This document shows, piece by piece, positions 1 through 13,600 of a stretch of DNA of 64,000 nucleotides. The DNA lies in the NCBI RefSeq assembly GCF_052857255.1, contig NW_027526679.1, positions 1-64,000 of the forward strand. The letters are read 5' to 3'. Position 1 is the stretch's first letter. Every line of letters begins with the position of its first letter. The position numbers were made by a program, and so were the translations under genes. The notes under the pieces were generated by a model that made no database searches, was not told where the DNA came from, and saw only the letters and a program-made list of their open reading frames with translations. Source of the stretch: Amblyomma americanum (taxonomy: Eukaryota; Arthropoda; Arachnida; Ixodida; Ixodidae).

Positions 1-450
1 TGTATTAAGCACGAATACATGCTTTTCGCGCAGTTATAAGAGAAAAAGTTTTGACGCGTATCAGAGGAAAACTTGTAAAACCGATGTGATGTGATTTAGC
101 TCGTTTCGGTCTAAAACAGCTTGTTTCGTTGTATTAAGCACGAATACATGCTTTTCGCGCAATTATAAGAGAACAAGTTTTTACGCGCATCAGAGGAACA
201 CTTGTAAAACCGATGTGTTCAGTTTTACCTCGTTTCGGTCTAAAACAGCTTGTTTCGTTGGATTAAGCAGGAATACATGCTTTTCGCGCAGTTATAAGAG
301 AAAAAAGTTTTGACGCGTATCACACGGGCACTTGTAAAACCGATGTGTTCAGATTTACATCGTTTCGGTCTAAAACAGCTTGTTTCGTTGTATTAAGCAA
401 GAATACATGCTTTTCACGCAGTTATGAGAGAAAAAGTTTTGACGCGTGTC

Positions 451-3400
451 ACAGGGACACTTGTAAAACCGATGTGTTCAGATTTAGCTCGTTTCGGTCT
501 AAAACAGCTTGTTTCGTTGGATTAAGCTCGAATACATACTTTTCGCGCAGTTATAAGAGAAAAAGTTTTGACGCGTTCAGAGGAAAACTTGTAAAACCGA
601 TGTGTTGTGATTTAGCTCGTTTCGGTCTAAAACAGCTTGTTTCGTTGTATTAAGCACGAATACATGCTTTTCGCGCAGTTATAAGAGAAAAAGTTGACTC
701 GTATCACGTGGATACTTGTAAAACCGATGTGTTCAGATATAGCTCGTTTTGGTATAAAACAGCTTGTTTTGTTGTTTTAAGGACGAATACATGCTTTTCG
801 CGCAGTTATAGAAGAAAAAGTTTAGACGCGTATCAGAGGAACACTTGTAAAACCGATGTGTTGTGATTTAGCTCGTTTCGGACTAAAACAGCTTGTTTAG
901 TTGTATTAAGCACGAATACATGCTTTTTCTGCAGTTATAAGAGAAAACGTTTTGAGTATCACGTGGATACTTGTAAAACCGATGTGTTCAGATATAGCTC
1001 GTTTCGGTCTAACACGGCTTGTTTCGTTGTATTAAGCATGAATACATGCTTTTCGCGCATTAATCAGAGAAAAAGTTTTGACGCGTATCACGTGGATACT
1101 TGTAAAACCGATGTGTACAGATATAGCTCGTTTTGGTCTAAAACAGCTTCTTTCGTTGTTTTAAGCACGAATACATGCTTTTCGCGCCGATATAGAAGAA
1201 AACGTTTTGACGCGTATTAGGGAGACTTGTAAAACCGATGTGTTGTGATTTAGCTCGTTTCGGTCTAAAACAGCTTGTTTCGTTGTATTAAGCACGAATG
1301 CATGCTTTTCGCGCAGTTATAAGAGAAAAAGTTTTGACGCGTATCAGAGGAAAACTTGTAAAACCGATGTGTTGTGATTTAGCTCGTTTCGGTCTAAAAC
1401 AGCTTCTTTCGTTGGATTAATCACGAATACATGCTTTTCGCGCCGTTATAAAAAAAAGTTTTGACACGTGTCACAAGGACACTTGTAAAACCGATGTGTT
1501 CAGATTTAGCTCGTTTCGGTCTAACACAGCTTGTTTCGCTGTATTAAGCATGAATACATGCTTTTCGCGCATTAATAAGAGAAAAAGTTTTGACGCGTAT
1601 CACGTGGATACTTGTAAAACAGATGTGTTGTGATTTAGCTCGTTTCGGTCTAAAACAGCTTGTTTCGTTGTTTTAAGCACGAATACATGCTTTTCGCGCA
1701 GTTATGGAAGAAAAAGTTTTGACGCGTATTAGAGAGACTTGTAAAACCGATGTGTTGTGATTTAGCTCGTTTCAGTCCAAAACAGCTTGTTTCGTTGTAT
1801 TACGCACGAATACATGCTTTTCGCGCAGTTATAAGAGAAAAAGTTTTGACGCGTGTCACAAGGACACTTGTAAAACCGATGTGTTCAGATTTAGCTTGTT
1901 TCGGTCTAAAACAGCTTGTTTCGTTGTATTAAGCACGAATACATGCTTTTCGCGCAGTTATAAGAGAAAATGTTTTGACGCGTATCAGAGGAACACTTAA
2001 AAAACCGATGTGTTGTGATTTAGCTCGTTTCGGTCTAAAACAGCTTGTTTCGTTGTATTAAGCACGAATACATGCTTTTCGCGCAGTTATAAGAGAAAAA
2101 GTTTTGACGCGTATCAGAGGAAAACTTGTAAAACCGATCTGATGTGATTTAGCTCGTTTCGGTCTAAAACAGCTTGTTTCGTTGTATTAAGCACGAATAC
2201 ATGCTTTTCGCGCAGTTATAAGGGAAAAAGTTTTTACGCGTATCAGAGGAACACTTGTAAAACCGATGTGTTCAGATTTACCTCGTTTCGGTCTAAAACA
2301 GCTTGTTTCGTTGGATTAAGCAGGAATACATGCTTTTCGCGCAGTTATAAGAGAAAAAAGTTTTGACGCGTATCACATGGGCACTTGTAAAACCGATGTG
2401 TTCAGGTTTAGCTCGTTTAGGTCTAAAACAGGTTGTTTCGTTGTATTAAGCAAGAATACATGCTTTTCACGCAGTTATGAGAGAAAAAGTTTTGACGCGT
2501 GTCACAGGGACACTTGAAAACCGATGTGTTCAGATTTAGCTCGTTTCGGTCTAAAACAGCTTGTTTCGTTGGATTAAGCTCGAATACATACTTTTCGCGC
2601 AGTTATAAGAGAAAAGGTTTTGACGCGTTCAGAGGAAAACTTGTAAAACCGATGTGTTGTGATTTAGCTCGTTTCGGTCTAAAACAGCTTGTTTCGTTGT
2701 ATTAAGCACGAATACATGCATTTCGCGCAGTTATAAGAGAAAAAGTTGACTCGTATCACGTGGATACTTGTAAAACCGATGTGTGCAGATATAGCTCGTT
2801 TTGGTAAAAAAACAGCTTGTTTAGTTGTATTAAGCACGAATACATGCTTTTTGCGCAGTTATAAGAGAAAAAGTTTTGAGTATCACGTGGATACTTGTAA
2901 AACCGATGTGTTCAGATATAGCTCGTTTCGGTCTAACACAGCTTGTTTCGTTGTATTAAGCATGAATACATGCTTTTCGCGCATTATAAGAGAAAACGTT
3001 TTGACGCGTATCACGTGGATACTTGTAAAACCGATGTGTTCAGATATAGCTCGTTTTGGTCTAAAACAGCTTGTTTCGTTGTTTTAGGCACGAATACATG
3101 CTTTTCGCGCAGTTATAGAAGAAAACGTTTAGACGCGTATTAGGGAGACTTGTAAAACCGATGTGTTGTGATTTAGCTCGTTTCGGTCTAAAACAGCTTG
3201 TTTCGTTGTATTAAGCACAAAAACATGCTTTTCGCGCAGTTATAAGAGAAAAAGTTTTGACGCGTATCAGAGGAAAACTTGTAAAACCGATTTGTTGTGA
3301 TTTAGCTCGTTTCGGTATAAAACAGCTTGTTTCGTTGGATTAAGCACGAATACATGCTTTTCGCGCAGTTATAAGAGAAAAAGTTGACGCGTAAAACGTG

Positions 3401-6400
3401 GATACTTGTAAAACCGATGTGTTCAGATATAGCTCGTTTTGGAATAAAACAGCTTGTTTTGTTGTTTTAAGGACGAATACATGCTTTTCGCGCAGTTATA
3501 GAAGAAAAAGTTTTGACGCGTATTAGAGGGACACTTGTAAAACCGATTTGCTGTGATTTAGCTCGTTTCGGTCTAAAACCACTTGTTTCGATGTTTTAAG
3601 CAGGAATACATGCTTTTCGCGCAGTTATAGAAGAAAACGTTTTGACGCGTATTAGGGAGACTTGTAAAACCGATGTGTTGTGATTTAGCTCGTTTCGGTC
3701 TAAAACAGCTTGTTTCGTTGTTTTAAGCACGAATACATGCTTTTCGCGCAGTTATAGAAGGAAAAGTTTTGACGCGTATCAGAGGAAAACTTGTAAAACC
3801 GATGTGTTGTGATTTAGCTCGTTTCGGTCTAACACAGCTTGTTTCGTTGTATTAAGCACGAATACATGCTTTTCGCGCATTTATGGGAGAAAAAGTTTTG
3901 ACGCGTATCACGTGGATACTTGTAAAACCGATTTGTTCAGATATGGCTCGTTTTGGTATAAAACAGCTTGTTTCGTTGTTTTAAGCACGAATACATGCTT
4001 TTCGCGCAGTTATAGAAGGAAAAGTTCTGACGCGTATTAGAGACTTGTAAAACCGATGTGTTGTGATTTAGCTCGTTTCGGTCTAGAACAGCTTGTTTCG
4101 TTGTTTTAAGCACGAATACATGCTTTTCGCGCAGTTTTAGAAGAAAAAGTTTTGACGCGTATTAGAGAGACTTGTAAAACCGATGTGTTGTGATTTAGCT
4201 CGTTTCGGTCTAAAACAGCTTGTTTCGTTGTATTAAGCACGAATACATGCTTTTCGCGCAGTTATAAGAGAAAAAGTTTTTACGCGTATCAGAGGAACAC
4301 TTGTAAAACCGATGTGTTCAGATTTACCTCGTTTCGGTCTAAAACAGCTTGATTCGTTGGATTAAGCAGGAATACATGCTTTTCGCGCAGTTATAAGAGA
4401 AAAAAGTTTTGGCGCGTATCACATGGTCACTTGTAAAACCGATGTGTTCAGATTTAGCTCGTTTAGGTCTAAAACAGGTTGTTTCGTTGTATTAAGCAAG
4501 AATACATGCTTTTCACGCAGTTATGAGAGAAAAAGTTTTGACGCGTGTCACAGGCACACTTGTAAAACCGATGTGTTCAGATTTAGCTCGTTTCGGTCTA
4601 AAACAGCTTGTTTCGTTGGATTAAGCTCGAATACATACTTTTCGCGCAGTTAGAAGAGAAAAAGTTTTGACGCGGTAAGAGGAAAACTTGTAAAACCGAT
4701 GTGTTGTGATTTAGCTCGTTTCGGTCTAAAACAGCTTGTTTCGTTGTATTAAGCACGAATACACGCTTTTCGCGCAGTTATAAGAGAAAAAGTTGACTCG
4801 TAAAACCGATGTGTGCAGATATAGCTCGTTTTGGTATAAAACAGCTTGTTTAGTTGTATTAAGCACGAATACATGCTTTTTGAGCAGTTATAAGAGAAAA
4901 AGTTTTGAGTATCACGTGGATACTTGTAAAACCGATGTGTTCAGATATAGCTGGTTTCGGTCTAACACAGCTTGTTTCGTTGTATTAAGCATGAATACAT
5001 GCTTTTCGCGCATTAATAAGAGAAAACGTTTTGACGCGTATCACGTGGATACTTGTAAAACCGATGTGTTCAGATATAGCTCGTTTTGGTCTAAAACAGC
5101 TTGTTTCGTTGTTTTAAGCACGAATACATGCTTTTCGCGCAGTTATAGAAGAAAACGTTTTGACGCGTATTAGCGAGACTTGTAAAACCGATGTGTTGTG
5201 ATTTAGCTCGTTTCGGTCTAAAACAGCTTGTTTCGTTGTATTAAGCACAAAAACATGCTTTTCGCGCAGTTATAAGAGAAAAAGTTTTGACGCGTATCAG
5301 AGGAAAACTTGTAAAACCGATGTGTTGTGATTTAGCTCGTTTCGGTCTAACACAGCTTGTTTCGTTGTATTAAGCACGAATACATGCTTTTCGCGCATTT
5401 ATGGGAGAAAAAGTTTTGACGCGTATCACGTGGATACTTGTAAAACCGATTTGTTCAGATATAGCTCGTTTTGGTATAAAACAGCTTGTTTCGTTGTTTT
5501 AAGCACGAATACATGCTTTTCGCGCAGTTATAGAAGGAAAAGTTCTGACGCGTATTAGAGACTTGTAAAACCGATGTGTTGTGATTTAGCTCGTTTCGGT
5601 CTAGAACAGCTTGTTTCGTTGTTTTAAGCAGAAATGCATGCTTTTCGCGCAGTTATAGAAGAAAAAGTTTTGACGCGTATTAGAGAGACTTGTAAAACCG
5701 ATGTGTTGTGATTTAGCTCGTTTCAGTCCAAAACAGCTGTTTTCGTTGTATTAAGCACGAATACATGCTTTTCGCGCAGTTATAAGAGAAAAAGTTTTGA
5801 CGCGTATCAGAGGAACACTCGTAAAACCAATGTGTTGTGATTTAGCTCGTTTCGGTCTAAAACAGCTTGTTTCGTTGGATTAAGCACGAATACATGCTTT
5901 TCGCGCAGTTATAAGAGAAAAAGTTTTGACGCGTATCACGTGGATACTTGTAAAACCGATGTGTTCAGATATAGCTCGTTTCGGTCTAAAACAGCTTGTT
6001 TCGTTGTATTAAGCACGAATACATGCTTTTCGCGCAGTTATAAGAGAAAAAGTTTTGACGCGTATCAGAGGAAAACTTGTAAAACCGATGTGATGTGATT
6101 TAGCTCGTTTCGGTCTAAAACAGCTTGTTTCGTTGTATTAAGCACGAATACATGCTTTTCGCGCAGTTATAAGAGAAAAAGTTTTTACGCGTATCAGAGG
6201 AACACTTGTAAAACCGATGTGTTCAGATTTACCTCGTTTCGGTCTAAAACAGCTTGATTCGTTGGATTAAGCAGGAATACATGCTTTTCGCGCAGTTATA
6301 AGAGAAAAAAGTTTTGGCGCGTATCACATGGGCACTTGTAAAACCGATGTGTTCAGATTTAGCTCGTTTAGGTCTAAAACAGGTTGTTTCGTTGTATTAA

Positions 6401-7250
6401 GCAAGAATACATGCTTTTCACGCAGTTATGAGAGAAAAAGTTTTGACGCGTGTCACAGGCACACTTGTAAAACCGATGTGTTCAGATTTAGCTCGTTTCG
6501 GTCTAAAACAGCTTGTTTCGTTGGATTAAGCTCGAATACATACTTTTCGCGCAGTTAGAAGAGAAAAAGTTTTGACGCGTTCAGAGGAAAACTTGTAAAA
6601 CCGATGTGTTGCGATTTAGCTCGTTTCGGTCTAAAACAGCTTGTTTCGTTGTATTAAGCACGAATACATGCTTTTCGCGCAGTTATAAGAGAAAAAGTTG
6701 ACTCGTAAAACCGATGTGTGCAGATATAGCTCGTTTTGGTATAAAACAGCTTGTTTAGTTGTATTAAGCACGAATACATGCTTTTTGAGCAGTTATAAGA
6801 GAAAAAGTTTTGAGTATCACGTGGATACTTGTAAAACCGATGTGTTCAGATATAGCTGGTTTCGGTCTAACACAGCTTGTTTCGTTGTATTAAGCATGAA
6901 TACATGCTTTTCGCGCATTAATAAGAGAAAACGTTTTGACGCGTATCACGTGGATACTTGTAAAACCGATGTGTTCAGATATAGCTCGTTTTGGTCTAAA
7001 ACAGCTTGTTTCGTTGTTTTAAGCACGAATACATGCTTTTCGCGCAGTTATAGAAGAAAACGTTTTGACGCGTATTAGCGAGACTTGTAAAACCGATGTG
7101 TTGTGATTTAGCTCGTTTCGGTCTAAAACAGCTTGTTTTGTTGTATTAAGCACAAAAACATGCTTTTTCGCGCAGTTATAAGAGAAAAAGTTTTGACGCG
7201 TATCAGAGGAAAACTTGTAAAACCGATGTGTTGTGATTTAGCTCGTTTCG
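451..7250 (+). repeat. 16- and 15-monomer higher-order repeat block
   Basis: The rare variant GTCACAGGSACAC, preceded by a monomer with CACGCAGTTATGAG, recurs with its start (ACAGG) at 451, 2,503, 4,550 and 6,455, giving steps of 2,052, 2,047 and 1,905 bp (16, 16 and 15 monomers). Units 3 and 4 are the most alike: about 4,200-5,345 matches about 6,105-7,250, sharing a 17-bp deletion in one monomer (GTA at 4,800-4,802 and 6,705-6,707) and CACAAAAACATGC variants. The same block recurs in super-repeat copy 2. Confidence 0.82.
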
Positions 7251-10200
7251 GTCTAAAACAGCTTGTTTCGTTGTATTAAGCAAGAATACATGCTTTTCGC
7301 GCTGTTATAAGAGAAAAAGTTTTGACGCGTGTCTCAGGGACACTTGTAAAACCGATGTGTTCAGATTTAGCTCGTTTCGGTCTAAAACAGCTTGTTTCGT
7401 TGGATTAAGCACGAATACATGCTTTTCGCGCAGTTATAAGAGAAAAAGTTGACGCGTAAAACGTGGATACTTGTAAAACCGATGTGTTCAGATATAGCTC
7501 GTTTTGGAATAAAACAGCTTGTTTCGTTGTTTTAAGGACGAATACATGCTTTTCGCGCAGTTATAGAAGAAAAAGTTTTGACGCGTATTAGAGGGACATT
7601 TGTAAAACCGATTTGCTGTGATTTAGCTCGTTTCGGTCTAAAACCACTTGTTTCGATGTTTTAAGCAGGAATACATGCTTTTCGCGCAGTTATAGAAGAA
7701 AACGTTTTGACGCGTATTAGGGAGACTTGTAAAACCGATGTGTTGTGATTTAGCTCGTTTCGGTCTAAAACAGCTTGTTTCGTTGTTTTAAGCACGAATA
7801 CATGCTTTTCGCGCAGTTATAGAAGGAAAAGTTTTGACGCGTATCAGAGGAAAACTTGTAAAACCGATGTGTTGTGATTTACCTCGTATCGGTCAAAAAC
7901 AGCTTGTTTCGTTGGATTAAGCACGAATACATGCTTTTCGCGCAGTTATAAGAGAAAAAGTTTTGACGCGTATCACGTGGATACTTGTAAAACCGATGTG
8001 TTCAGATATAGCTGGTTTTGGTATAAAACAGCTTGTTTCGTTGTTTTAAGCACGAATACATGCTTTTCGCGCTGTTATAGAAGGAAAAGTTTTGACGCGT
8101 ATTAGAGACTTGTAAAACCGATGTGTTGTGATTTAGCTCGTTTCGGTCTAAAACAGCTTGTTTCGTTGTTTTAAGCACGAATACATGCTTTTCGCGCAGT
8201 TATAGAAGAAAAAGTTTTGACGCGTATTAGAGAGACTTGTAAAACCGATGTGTTGTGATTTAGCTCGTTTCAGTCCAAAACAGCTTGTTTCGTTGTATTA
8301 AGCACGAATACATGCTTTTCGCGCAGTTATGAGAAAAAGTTGACGCGTATCACGTGGATACTTGTGAAACCGATGTGTTCAGATTTACCTCGTTTCGGTC
8401 TAAAACAGCTTGTTTCGTTGGATTAAGCACGAATACATACTTTTCGCGCAGTTATAAGAGAAAAAGTTTTGACGCGTTCAGAGGAAAACTTGTAAAACCG
8501 ATGTGTTGTGATTTAGCTCGTTTCGGTCTAAAACAGCCTGTTTCGTTGGATTAATCACGAATACATGCTTTTCGCGCAGTTATAAGAGAAAAAGTTTTGA
8601 CGCGTGTCAGAAGGACACTTGTAAAACCGATGTGTTCAGATTTAGCTCGTTTCGGTCTAACACAGCTTGTTTCGTTGTATTAAGCATGAATACATGCTTT
8701 TCGCGCATTAATAAGAGAAAAAGTTTTGACGCGTATCACGTGGATACTTGTAATATCGATGTGTTCAGATATAGCTCGTTTTGGTCTAAAACAGCTTGTT
8801 TCGTTGTTTTAACCACGAATACATGCTTTTCGGGCAGTTATAGAAGAAAAAGTTTTGACGCGTATTAGGGAGACTTGTAAAACCGATGGGTTGTGATTTA
8901 GCTCGTTTCGGTCTAAAACAGCTTGTTTCGTTGTATTAAGCACGAATACATGCTTTTCGCGCAGTTATAAGAGAAAAAGTTTTGACGCGTATCAGAGGAA
9001 AACTTCTAAAACCGATGTGTTGTGATTTAGCTCGTTTCGGTCTAAAACAGCTTGTTTCGTTGTATTAAGCAAGAATACATGCTTTTCGCGCTGTTATAAG
9101 AGAAAAAGTTTTGACGCGTGTCTCAGGGACACTTGTAAAACCGATGTGTTCAGATTTAGCTCGTTTCGGTCTAAAACAGCTTGTTTCGTTGGATTAAGCA
9201 CGAATACATGCTTTTCGCGCAGTTATAAGAGAAAAAGTTGACGCGTAAAACGTGGATACTTGTAAAACCGATGTGTTCAGATATAGCTCGTTTTGGAATA
9301 AAACAGCTTGTTTCGTTGTTTTAAGGACGAATACATGCTTTTCGCGCAGTTATAGAAGAAAAAAGTTTTGACGCGTATTAGAGGGACACTTGTAAAACCG
9401 ATTTGCTGTGATTTAGCTCGTTTCGGTCTAAAACCACTTGTTTCGATGTTTTAAGCAGGAATACATGCTTTTCGCGCAGTTATAGAAGGAAACGTGTTGA
9501 CGCGTATTAGGGAGACTTGTAAAACCGATGTGTTGTGATTTAGCTCGTTTCGGTCTAAAACAGCTTGTTTCGTTGTTTTAAGCACGAATACATGCTTTTC
9601 GCGCAGTTGTAGAAGGAAAAGTTTGGACGCGTATCAGAGGAAAACTTGTAAAACCGATGTGCTGTGATTTACCTCGTTTCGGTCTAAAACAGCTTGTTTC
9701 GTTGTATTAAGCACGAATACATGCTTTTCGCGCAGTTATAAGAGAAAAAGTTTTGACGCGTGTCATAAGGACACTTGTAAAACCGATGTTTTCAGATTTA
9801 GCTCGTTTCGGTCTAAAACAGCTTGTTTCGTTGTATTAACCACGAATACATACTTTTCGCGCAGTTATAAGAGAAAAAGTTTGACGCGTTCAGAGGAAAA
9901 CTTGTAAAACCGATGTGTTGTGATTTAGCTCGTTTCGGTCTAAAACAGCTTGTTTCGTTGTATTAAGCACGAATACATGCTTTTCGCGCAGTTATAAGAG
10001 AAAAAGTTTTGACGCGTATCAGAGGAACACTCGTAAAACCAATGTGTTGTGATTTAGCTCGTTTCGGTCTAAAAAAACAGCTTGTTTCGTTGGATTAATC
10101 ACGAATACATGCTTTTCGCGCAGTTATAAGAGAAAAAGTTTTGACGCGTATCACGTGGATACTTGTAAAACCGATGTGTTCAGATATAGCTCGTTTTGGT

Positions 10201-10690
10201 CTAAAACAGCATGTTTCGTTGTTTTAAGCACGAATACATGCTTTTCGCGCAGTTATAGAAGAAAACGTTTTGACGCGTATTAGGGAGACTTGTAAAACCG
10301 ATGTGTTGTGATTTAGCTCGTTTTGGTCTAAAACAGCTTGTTTCGTTGTATTAAGCAAGAATACATGCTTTTCGCGCTGTTATAAGAGAAAAAGTTTTGA
10401 CGCGTGTCTCAGGGACACTTGTAAAACCGATGTGTTCAGATTTAGCTCGTTTCGGTCTAAAACAACTTGTTTCGTTGGATTAAGCACGAATACATGCTTT
10501 TCGCGCAGTTATAAGAGAAAATGTTGACGCGTATCACGTGGATACTTGTAAAACCGATGTGTTCAGATATAGCTCGTTTTGGAATAAAACAGCTTGTTTC
10601 GTTGTTTTAAGGACGAATACATGCTTTTCGCGCAGTTATAGAAGAAAAAGTTTGGACGCGTATTAGAGGGACACTTGTAAAACAGTTTTC
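7250..10690 (+). repeat. 14- and 10-monomer higher-order repeat block
   Basis: The variant GTGTCTCAGGGACAC recurs with GTCTC at 7,331, 9,120 and 10,406, steps of 1,789 bp (14 monomers) and 1,286 bp (10 monomers). Each is followed by the same series of monomers (GTAAAACGTGG or GTATCACGTGG, then TTTTGGAATAAAAC). The partner block in super-repeat copy 2 starts near 21,960. Confidence 0.75.
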
Positions 10691-13600
10691 ACATTTAGCT
10701 CATCTCAGTCTAAAACAGCTTGTTTCGTTGTATTAAGCACGAATACATGCTTTTCGCGCAGTTATAAAAGAAAAAGTTTTGACGCGTATCAGAGGAACAC
10801 TTGTAAAACCGATGTGTTGTGATTCAGCTCGTTTCGGTCTAAAACAGCTTGTTTCGTTGTATTAAGCACGAATACATGCTTTTCGCGCAGTTATAAGAGA
10901 AAAAGTTTTGACGCGTATCAGAGGAAAACTTGTAAAACCGATGTGATGTGATTTAGCTCGTTTCGGTCTAAAACAGCTTGTTTCGTTGTATTAGGCACGA
11001 ATTCATGCTTTTGCGCAGTTATAAGAGAAAAAGTTTTTACGCGTATCAGAGGAACACTTGTAAAACCGATGTGTTCAGATTTACCTCGTTTCGGTCTAAA
11101 ACAGCTTGTTTCGTTGGATTAAGCAGGAATACATGCTTTTCGCGCAGTTATAAGAGAAAAAAGTTTTGACGCATATCACATGGGCACTTGTAAAACCGAT
11201 GTGTTCAGATTTAGCTCGTTTCGGTCTAAAACAGCTTGTTTCGTTGTTCTAAGCACGAATACATGCTTTTCGCGCAGTTATAAGAGAAAAAGTTTAGACG
11301 CGTATCAGAGGAACACTTGTAAAACCGATGTGTTGTGATTTAGCTCGTTTCGGACTAAAACAGCTTGTTTAGTTGTATTAAGCACGAATACATGCTTTTC
11401 GCGCAGTTATAAGAGAAAAAGTTTTGACGAGTATCACGTGGATACTTGTAAAACCGATGTGTTCAGATATAGCTCGTTTCGGTCTAACACAGCTTGTTTC
11501 GTTGTATTATGCACGAATACATGCTTTTCGCGCAGTTATAAGAGAAAAAGTTTTGACGCGTATCAGAGGAACACTTGTAAAACCGATGTGTTGTGATTTA
11601 GCTCGTTTCGGACTAAAACAGCTTGTTTCGTTGTTTTAAGCACGAATACATGCTTTTCGCGCAGTTATAAGAGAAAAAGTTTAGACGCTTATCAGGGGAA
11701 CACTTGTAAAACCGATGTGTTGTGATTTAGCTCGTTTCGGACTAAAAAAGCTTGTTTCGTTGTTTTAAGCACGAATACATGCTTTTCGCGCAGTTATAAG
11801 AGAAAAAGTTTAGACGCTTATCAGGGGAACACTTGTAAAACCGATGTGTTGTGATTTAGCTCGTTTCGGACTAAAACAGCTTGTTTAGTTGTATTAAGCA
11901 CGAATTTATGCTTTTCGCGCAGTTATAAGAGAAAAAGTTTTGACGAGTATCATGTGGATACTTGTAAAACCGATGTGTTCAGATATAGCTCGTTTCGGTC
12001 TAAAACAACTTGTTTCGTTGTTTTAAGCAAGAATACATGCTTTTCGCGCAGTTATAGAAGGAAAAGTTTGGACGCGTATTAGAGACTTGTAAAACCGATG
12101 TGTTGTGATTTAGCTCGTTTCGGTCTAAAACAGCTTGTTTCGTTGTTTTAAGCACGAATACATGCTTTTCGCGCAGTTATAGAAGAAAATGTTTTGACGC
12201 GTGTAAGAGAGACTTGTAAAACCGATGTGTTGTGATTTAGCTCGTTTCAGTCCAAAACAGCTTGTTTCGTTGTATTAAGCACGAATACATGCTTTTCGCG
12301 CAGTTATAAGAGAAAAAGTATTGACGCGTGTCACAAGGACACTTGTAAAACCGATGTGTTCAGATTTAGCTCGTTTCGGTCTAAAACAGCTTGTTTTGTT
12401 GTATTAAGCACGAATACATGATTTTCGCGCAGTTTTAGAAGAAAAAGTTTTGAAGCGTATTAGAGGGACACTTGTAAAACAGTTTTCACATTTAGCTCAT
12501 CTCAGTCTAAAACAGCTTGTTTCGTTGTATTAAGCACGAATACATGCTTTTCGCGCAGTTATAAGAGAAAAAGTTTTGACGCGTATCAGAGGAAAACTTG
12601 TAAAACCGATGTGATGTGATTTAGCTCGTTTCGGTCTACAACAGCTTGTTTCGTTGTATTAAGCACGAATACATTCTTTTCGCGCAGTTATAAGAGAAAA
12701 AGTTTTTACGCGTATCAGAGGAACACTTGTAAAACCGATGTGTTCAGATTTACCTAGTTTCGGTCTAAAACAGCTTGTTTCGTTGGATTAAGCAGGAATA
12801 CATGCTTTTCGCGCAGTTATAAGAGAAAAAAGTTTTGACGCTTATCACATGGGCACTTGTAAAACCGATGTGTTCAGATCTAGCTCGTTTTGGTCTAAAA
12901 CAGCTTGTTTCGTTGTATTAAGCACGAATACAATCTTTTCGCGCAGTTATAAGAGAAAAAGTTTTGACGCGTATCAGAGGAAAACTTGTGAAACCGATGT
13001 GTTGTGATTTACCTCGTTTTGGTCTAAAACAGCTTGTTTCGTTGGATTAAGCACGAATACATGCTTTTCGCGCAGTTATGAGAGAAAAAGTTTTGACGCG
13101 TGTCACAGGGACACTTGTAAAACCGATGTGTTCAGATTTAGCTCGTTTCGGTCTAAAACAGCTTGTTTCGTTGTATTAACCACGAATACATGCTTTTCGC
13201 GCAGTTTTAGAAGAAAAAGTTTTGACGCGTATTAGAGGGACACTTGTAAAACAGTTTTCACATTTAGCTCATCTCAGTCTAAAACAGCTTGTTTCGTTGT
13301 ATTAAGCACGAATACATGCTTTTCGCGTAGTTATAAGAGAAAAAGTTTAGACGCGTATCAGAGGAACACTTGTAAAACCGATGTGTTGTGATTTAGCTCG
13401 TTTCGGTCTAAAACAGCTTGTTTCGTTGTATTAAGCACGAATACATGCTTTTCGCGCAGTTATAATAGAAAAAGTTTTGACGCGTATCAGAGGAAAACTT
13501 GTAAAACCAATGTGTTCATATTTAGCTCGTTTCGGTCTAAAACAGCTTGTTTCGTTGGATTAGGCACGAATACATGCTTTTCGCGCAGTTTTAAGAGAAA

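Noticed and set aside
1..129. CENP-B box in the satellite
   Set aside because: No match to the TTCG…CGGG pattern; only TTTCGG and TTTCGTT fragments are seen.
345..653. Dozens of cysteine-rich small open frames across the satellite, here and up to 194 codons at 33,290-33,874
   Set aside because: They are the monomer read in frame because its length is a multiple of three; they start and stop with monomer variants, have no promoter or leader of their own, and are broken by indels in neighbouring copies.
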